Assembly (NCBI GenBank): GCA_030760725.1
Contig: JASWHV010000003.1
Location: 110,454,153 to 110,518,152 of the forward strand
From: Neostapfia colusana
Lineage: Eukaryota; Streptophyta; Magnoliopsida; Poales; Poaceae
Length of the DNA stretch: 64,000 nucleotides
Reading direction: 5' to 3'
This document shows, in pieces, positions 59,506 to 64,000 of this stretch. The translations under genes and the position numbers were made by a program. The notes under the pieces were generated by a model. That model did no database searches. It was not told the DNA's origin and was given only the letters and a program-made list of their open reading frames with translations. Within the stretch, counting starts at the first letter, position 1, and every line of letters begins with the position of its first letter.

Positions 59506-59707
59506 TCAAGAGTGAACACGACGACCCACTACCGCTTCAACTGACAAGTACGCCCACTATGCCAATAATGTGCAGCCTTTTCATCTCCCAGGTACGACCA
59601 CTCATCCCCTACGCGAAAATCTTGCCACCGCTTCGGTTTCCAAAGCACATGTTCAAAACCACCTTCGGGCTAAAAAATGCCTCCCCTGAGATTGGCCCGG
59701 GGGCTAA

Positions 59708-60808
59708 TGTCGGTACCCTGCAGACCGGGTACACCCGCGCAGTGGGTAAAAGATAGCCTGGGCCCCGCCTCCCTGCTGAGGCAGGCCCTAGCGTAAGCCA
59801 CATGCCCTTGGACCCATAGTCAGCCCTGGGGATGCCACGTGCGCTTGAGCTCCGGAGCTGACATGTGTCCTAGGCTCAGGTCTGAGCCTCACCGTTGAGG
59901 TGAGGTCTGGAGCTGCCACGTGTCCACTGGCTCTGAGCCACCTCCCTGGTGAGGACAGCTCCAGTGCTGACACGTGCCCTGGGCTCTGGTCCGAGCCTCC
60001 CCGCTGAGGTGAGGTCCGGAGCTGCCATGTGTCCCCTGGCTCCGAGCCGCCTCCCCGCTGAGGACAGCTCCGATGCAGACGCCTGCCCTGGCACCAAGCC
60101 CATCGATAAGAGCTCCAGAGCCGCCACGTGTCCCACGATCCGTTGCGGGCCATGGGTCGATGAAGTCAAGAAGGAAGTGCGTTGTCAGGCTTCACATTCA
60201 AGGCTCGCGCTTTACCCAGAAGCATGGCGCACTACACACGCCTTCGCCCTCTGCCCGTTCGCCATTACGGTGACAAGACAGGACGGCAAGGCATGACAGC
60301 AGTACAGTGCCGCCCGACGGCATGAAGCCGCCCAAGCAAGGTCGAGAAGACGCGGCGACAAGATGGCATCTTCATCATAACCCGACATGCGGTCAGGGGC
60401 GCTCAGCGCGCCGGACGGTGGGACATAACACTCCCGCCGGTCACTCAACTCAGAAGATGAAGCCCTAGATCGTGTATAGGGTTCACATAGCTCTAGGGCC
60501 ACCTGTCGGGCCCTAAGCGACATTGTAACCGCCCCGGCCTTGGACTATAAAAGGACCGGGGTGGCCACCCTGCAGAGGGTTCACATTCCAGATCCCACAA
60601 CGCACAAGCACTCACGCTCAAGCAATAGAGCAAGCACTCCCGTGGACGTAGGGTATTACGCTCTGGCGGCCCGAACCACGTAAATCTCGGTGTTCATCCG
60701 CTCCCTCGAGCCCAGCTCGCGTAGGGCGCCAAGCCCCCTCCGGAAAAAAGAACCTCGCGGGCTGCTTCCGAGTAGGCCGGGAGGAGTGTCGCAGCTCACA
60801 CTCCGACA
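59708..60808 (+). repeat. 3' LTR of the Tat-like gypsy
   Basis: TGTCGGTACCCTGCAGACCG at 59708 follows the purine tract. The end CACTCCGACA at 60808 gives a six-base inverted terminus TGTCGG/CCGACA. TATAAAAGG lies at 60546. The U3 holds about six units with CACGTG-like cores (59830-60130). CATGC follows and may be the target duplication, but its partner is not visible. Confidence 0.85.
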
Positions 60809-61169
60809 CATGCCATTTTTGCATATTTATTGCTATTTTTATATGTTTATTCTTATTTTTTCTCAATAAATTATATTACACAGTAAAATGCGGTTAAGCA
60901 CAAAACTAAACCGAATTAACCTCAATCGAGTTGTGCACTTATGATTTTTCTTAAAGTGTCCGACCCATTTAAGGCTGCTTACAAAAGACCCAAATGGGTC
61001 GGACCCTTCCCCATACCCTACGCAAGCGGGAGCTACATGCACCTAGCTGTCTTTTTCTTTTATCAAATGTGGTTAACAATACTTCATAACCAAAAATTTT
61101 CTTAACTAAATTTACTGAACCAAAGTAACCGCATTAACCGAACGTCTACCCCTAATTGTGAGATGCTTT
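60809..61169. other. AT-rich intergenic stretch
   Basis: No frame, repeat or RNA gene recognised. A short inverted pair, GTCCGACCCATTT and AAATGGGTCGGAC (about 60958-60999), could form a hairpin. Confidence 0.5.
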
Positions 61170-61680
61170 CTGCAAGCACAAAGCTGATGTCGGAGCTTGA
61201 GCAATGGATGACACCGCTGCAATCCATTTTTCTTTCCAGAAAGGTCATGTAGAAGTAATCCCGTGAGCTGCTGGCATCTGGGGCCTCTGTGAAATCAAAG
61301 AATACGAAAAGGTTTAACGGCGTTGCACCTTTCTGCGCAGAACTCTCACCCCCGGATCTTGTGAAGTACCTTCAGAAAGGCGCAGAGCCGCAGACATCAC
61401 AGTGTGCGTTCCTGAAGGAGTGTGAGTAGAAACTAAAGGAGGGAGCCAGCTAACATGGATTTAGAAGGATGACTCTGTGTCAGCAGCCGGGAAGGTCGAC
61501 GACAATAAGTCTTCAGGCGAGGTTACGAAAGATGGAGATGATGTAGGGCAGGGTGAAGGGGTTGCTGGCTGTAGTTCGAATGAGATGAAAAGGGCCAAAG
61601 TTTCACTTGGTCATCTAGTTAGTGAAAATGACAAGGACGAGGAAGAGGGAAATTGAAGGGCCATGAGGATGCAATTTACG
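61170..61680 (+). pseudogene. Possible decayed host-gene fragment
   Basis: Two exon-like pieces differ in composition from the surrounding elements. One, about 61266-61428, reads FNGVAPFCAELSPPDLVKYL and ends with a stop. Another, 61465-61656, follows TTTAG and is acidic and Ser/Lys/Gly-rich (KDDSVSAAGKVDDNKSSGEV ... LVSENDKDEEEGN, stop). Neither has a start codon in a sensible place. I do not recognise the parent gene. They could be host exons captured or left behind, or old element sequence. Confidence 0.35.
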
Positions 61681-62523
61681 GTAATATGGAATGTAGAGGG
61701 TATATGTAAGGCCCTCACCTGGAAAATCAAGTACCCTCACGTGAGGTATATGTAATACATATATACTTTGAGTTCTGACATTCGATCGTGCTAATTCTTT
61801 TAGAATTTGAGTTTAATCAGACTCAAATAGTACATATATACTCTAAATTTTGTTTTTTATACTTTAAACTTATTATTATGACATGGTTGATAACAATGAG
61901 ATTTTATAATATAGTTGTAATTAATATATTATCTTGTTATGTTTGAGAGCCCCTATGTTTTCTTCAGCCTTGGGCCACAAAAGAGTCAAGGTCAGCCCTG
62001 TCTATGATCTAAGGTTCTGCAAAAAGATCATACTATTTAAGGTTTTATGGCACAACATTTTGTGTTTCTATAAATTTTGCTTAATTAAATGGATATATTT
62101 TTAGAACAATAATATTATATAAACTGATACACAAGATACCATTGGCTTTGTAATACAAATGCTAAAAACCTTGGTTTAAAAAGGATGTCACAAAAATCTG
62201 AGTCTGAGGTTTATAGAATTTACTATTTGAGATTTTAAGAAGAAGAATACTGCTTTTTTAAATCCTAATGCCTCTTGTGTTTTGAAACCAGGGGAATAAC
62301 AAATTGGCATAATGCAAACGACATATCGGGTACAATCAGTTCAGGGTTCATCTAAGTGTCGTGCAATGTAAAATGCAAACAGGCTTTTGTCTAGTAATCA
62401 TGTGCCATATTTTACAGGAACGATATTGCAAAAAGGAATAAACAAAGAAGAATAGCTGGAGCTCCTGCTTCACAGCTTCCCTTGAAGACCTAGACCGCAT
62501 GACTGAGTGTATGTAAGCTTCTA
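61681..62523. other. AT-rich sequence without recognised features
   Basis: Low-complexity AT-rich DNA with no frame of note. A stretch TATGTAATACATATATAC near 61750 is locally palindromic. Nothing else stands out. Confidence 0.5.
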
Positions 62524-62829
62524 TTGAGCGACATGAGCACCACGCCGGAGGGCACCCCGTCCCCGGCGGCCACCCAAACGCCGCCAAGCTCCTCCACACA
62601 AGCGCCGGAAGGTACCAAGACTCCGGCAGAAACCCAATCATCACTGCACCACTGCGGGCCAGCGCAAGACGGCTTCTCCACACCAGCGCCGGGCGGCACT
62701 TCGCCCCCGGCGGCCACCCAGGTATCACCATGTTCGCCCACGCTTTCGCCAGGAGACACTCTGTCCCTGCCACCACTGTGCCCTTTCACGCCGGTGCCGT
62801 ATGGTACCCGGCCCCTGGCGGCCGCCCCA
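62524..62829 (+). other. Pro/Thr/Ala repeat-coding stretch, strand uncertain
   Basis: On + it reads STTPEGTPSPAATQTPPSSS, then about three irregular repeats of (A)PxGTxxPAxTQ, and runs into the copia LTR at 62830. On - it reads as a Gly/Val-rich repeat (TWVAAGGEVPPGAGVEKP, VWVAAGDGVPSGVV). Either could be a piece of a cell-wall-type protein gene into which the copia element inserted. Neither strand shows a signal peptide or a full domain. Confidence 0.3.
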
Positions 62830-63143
62830 TGTTGGAGATCACCGAGTCACCGTCGAGAACGAACACCTCGGGGTCAGTGTGGCGAGTGAACTGGGAGGGA
62901 TTTGTGCTGCTTGAAGTGGCAGCGTTTTCTGATGCATTGTTTGATTCATATAGCAATGAGAAAGGGTAAATGGTGGCCGGGACGTGGCCGTTTCTTGCGG
63001 GAACATAAGACGCGCTCTGGCGTTGAACGCCCACGAGCTCCACGGACGCGCACAACCAGAACATGGCCATGCACATGCATGCTAGATAAACTTTAGGAAA
63101 GCAAAAACATAATGAACGTCGTGTGCGGGAGTACAATCATCAT
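62830..63143 (-). repeat. Short copia 3' LTR
   Basis: About 314 bp on the minus strand, from the TGATGATTG next to the purine tract to GATCTCCAACA at 62830. The start is uncertain by three bases (two TGAT in tandem). A frame across it (62786-63136) looks secretory at its N-terminus but is explained as LTR sequence. Confidence 0.65.
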
Positions 63144-63152
63144 TTCTCCCCC

Positions 63153-64000
63153 CTAATCCTGCACACTATTAGACGTTGGCACCACACCGATCTTGATGCA
63201 GAGTTCCTGGAACCAAACGCGCGCCCAAGAGCCTTGGTCAGAACGTCCGCTAGTTGCTCTTGAGTGGAGAGGTACACTAGCTTTATCGTTCCTTCGTCAA
63301 TGCAGTCTCGAATGAAGTGGTAGCGCACATTGATATGTTTGCTTAGCTTATGGAAGATGGGGTTCCTACTCAGTGCAATCGCAGGCTGACTGTCGACCTT
63401 GAGCTCCGGCGCTTCAGTTGGTGCTCTGACCATGTCTGTCAAGAGACGCGCTAGCCATATACCTTGACACGTTGCCGTGGTCGCTGCAATACATTCTGCC
63501 TCGCAAGATGAAAGTGCAACAACTCTCTGTTTATATGATTGCCATGAGATTGGATTACCTCCCAATAAGTAGATAGCGCCGCTTCTGCTCTTGCGAGAGT
63601 CGACGTCACCGGCCATGTCGGCATCACTATAGCCAACGAGTCTTGGAGGCTCTGTGCCATGCCTGGTGTAGTGCAGTCCATGCTTCCGTGTTCCAGCGAC
63701 GTACCAAAGAACTCGCTTGGCCGCAATGAGATGATCTTCTCGTGGTTCTTCCATGAACCGGCTGAGATACCCGACGGCGAAGGAAAGGTCAGGCCTTGTG
63801 TGGAGTAGATAACACAGTACCCCAACGACACTTCTGTGCTCCGATGCATTCACCTTCTCCTCGGTGCTAGATTTTCTCAGTTGGAGCCTGCTTTCCATGG
63901 GAGATAGACTTGGGTTGCACGTCCCCAGTCCGCACCGGTCTAGGAGTTTCCCAGCATAAGCCGATTGACAGATGCAAATTCCATCGGGTTTTTGGTTTAT
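63153..64000 (-). pseudogene. pol: Copia pol, RNase H end
   Basis: Minus-strand motifs are HRSVVGVLCYLLHTRPDLSF, LSRFMEEP, RVLWYVAGTRKHGL, YSDADMAGDVDSRKS, SSCEAECIAA, HINVRYHFIRD and EQLADVLTKALG. A one-base frame change near 63215-63225 alters the last about 20 codons. The alternate frame reads FQELCIKIGVVP and stops at 63153-63155, right at the purine tract. Upstream of 63900 the frame is also disturbed. Confidence 0.88.

Larger units (their letters stand above)
56489..60808 (+). mobile_element. Tat-like gypsy element, 3' part
   Basis: A broken integrase, a 2.2 kb non-coding 3' region with several repeats, a purine tract GCCCGGGGGCTAA and a 1,101 bp 3' LTR. The 5' part is missing left of the inserted LTR at 56488. 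Confidence 0.85.
62830..64000 (-). mobile_element. Ty1-copia element, 3' end
   Basis: RNase H of a minus-strand copia element, a purine tract (minus ATTAGGGGGGAGAAA, about 63143-63157) and a short LTR. The short LTR and the RNase H style (GRARFQEL-like end, CEAECIAA) suggest the Ale/Retrofit group. The 5' part is beyond the window. Confidence 0.85.

Noticed and set aside
62786..63136. Apparent small secreted protein on the minus strand
   Set aside because: It lies almost wholly in the short copia LTR and starts just after the purine tract, so it is best explained as LTR sequence.

Overview
This is a plant nuclear sequence, almost certainly from a grass (Poaceae). It holds a Sirevirus-type Ty1-copia element with an extra ORF after pol, gypsy elements with 3.9-4 kb LTRs, Tat/Grande-like gypsy pol with an antisense accessory gene, and two En/Spm (CACTA) families. 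Nearly all of it is transposable element. I found no intact host gene, tRNA, rRNA or CRISPR. I cannot name the species; a panicoid grass is only a guess from the style of the Sirevirus and gypsy families.

Left part (1-30026): one deep nest, readable from outside in. The oldest layer is a minus-strand gypsy LTR (pieces at 15016-15941, 19869-20114 and 29191-30026). It was invaded by a solo LTR of its own family (15942-19868), by a 9.1 kb gene-less LTR element (20115-29190, TSD GCTGT, LTRs of about 4.0 kb, internal region only about 1 kb), and by a copia LTR (14254-15015). A CACTA element (3' end at 14253) entered that copia LTR. A gypsy element on the minus strand (5753-13638; 5' LTR, PBS, leader, a novel-looking first ORF, gag, start of protease) entered the CACTA. 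Finally a Sirevirus-like copia element (1-5752, plus strand) landed in the gypsy protease.

Middle (30027-48457): eroded LTR pieces of the same gypsy group (30027-36130). Then comes a Tat/Grande-like gypsy remnant with a dead integrase on + and a broken antisense gene of the 'putative gypsy-type transposon' class on - (36131-41763). A second Sirevirus on the minus strand follows (41764-48457).

Right part (48458-64000): a fragment of the gene-less family's LTR, cut by a second CACTA element (48672 to about 54640, with broken TNPA-like and TNP2 genes and a tiny SINE tail). A truncated minus-strand gypsy follows whose LTR holds a G-box-rich tandem array (54641-56488). Then come the integrase, 3' region and 3' LTR of a plus-strand Tat-like gypsy (56489-60808), an AT-rich stretch with possible host-gene debris (60809-62829), and the 3' end of a minus-strand copia element (62830-64000).

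The points I find most interesting are these. (1) The gene-less element shares its leader with the autonomous gypsy element, so the two look like a parasite/helper pair. (2) Sirevirus palindromes come as doublets 21-23 bp apart, both in the LTR next to the TATA box and ahead of the second ORF. (3) An uncharacterised first ORF precedes gypsy gag, apparently behind a splice acceptor. (4) The second Sirevirus ORF looks nuclear rather than envelope-like. (5) Two related gypsy LTRs carry arrays of CACGTG. All family names are from reading motifs, not from database searches.
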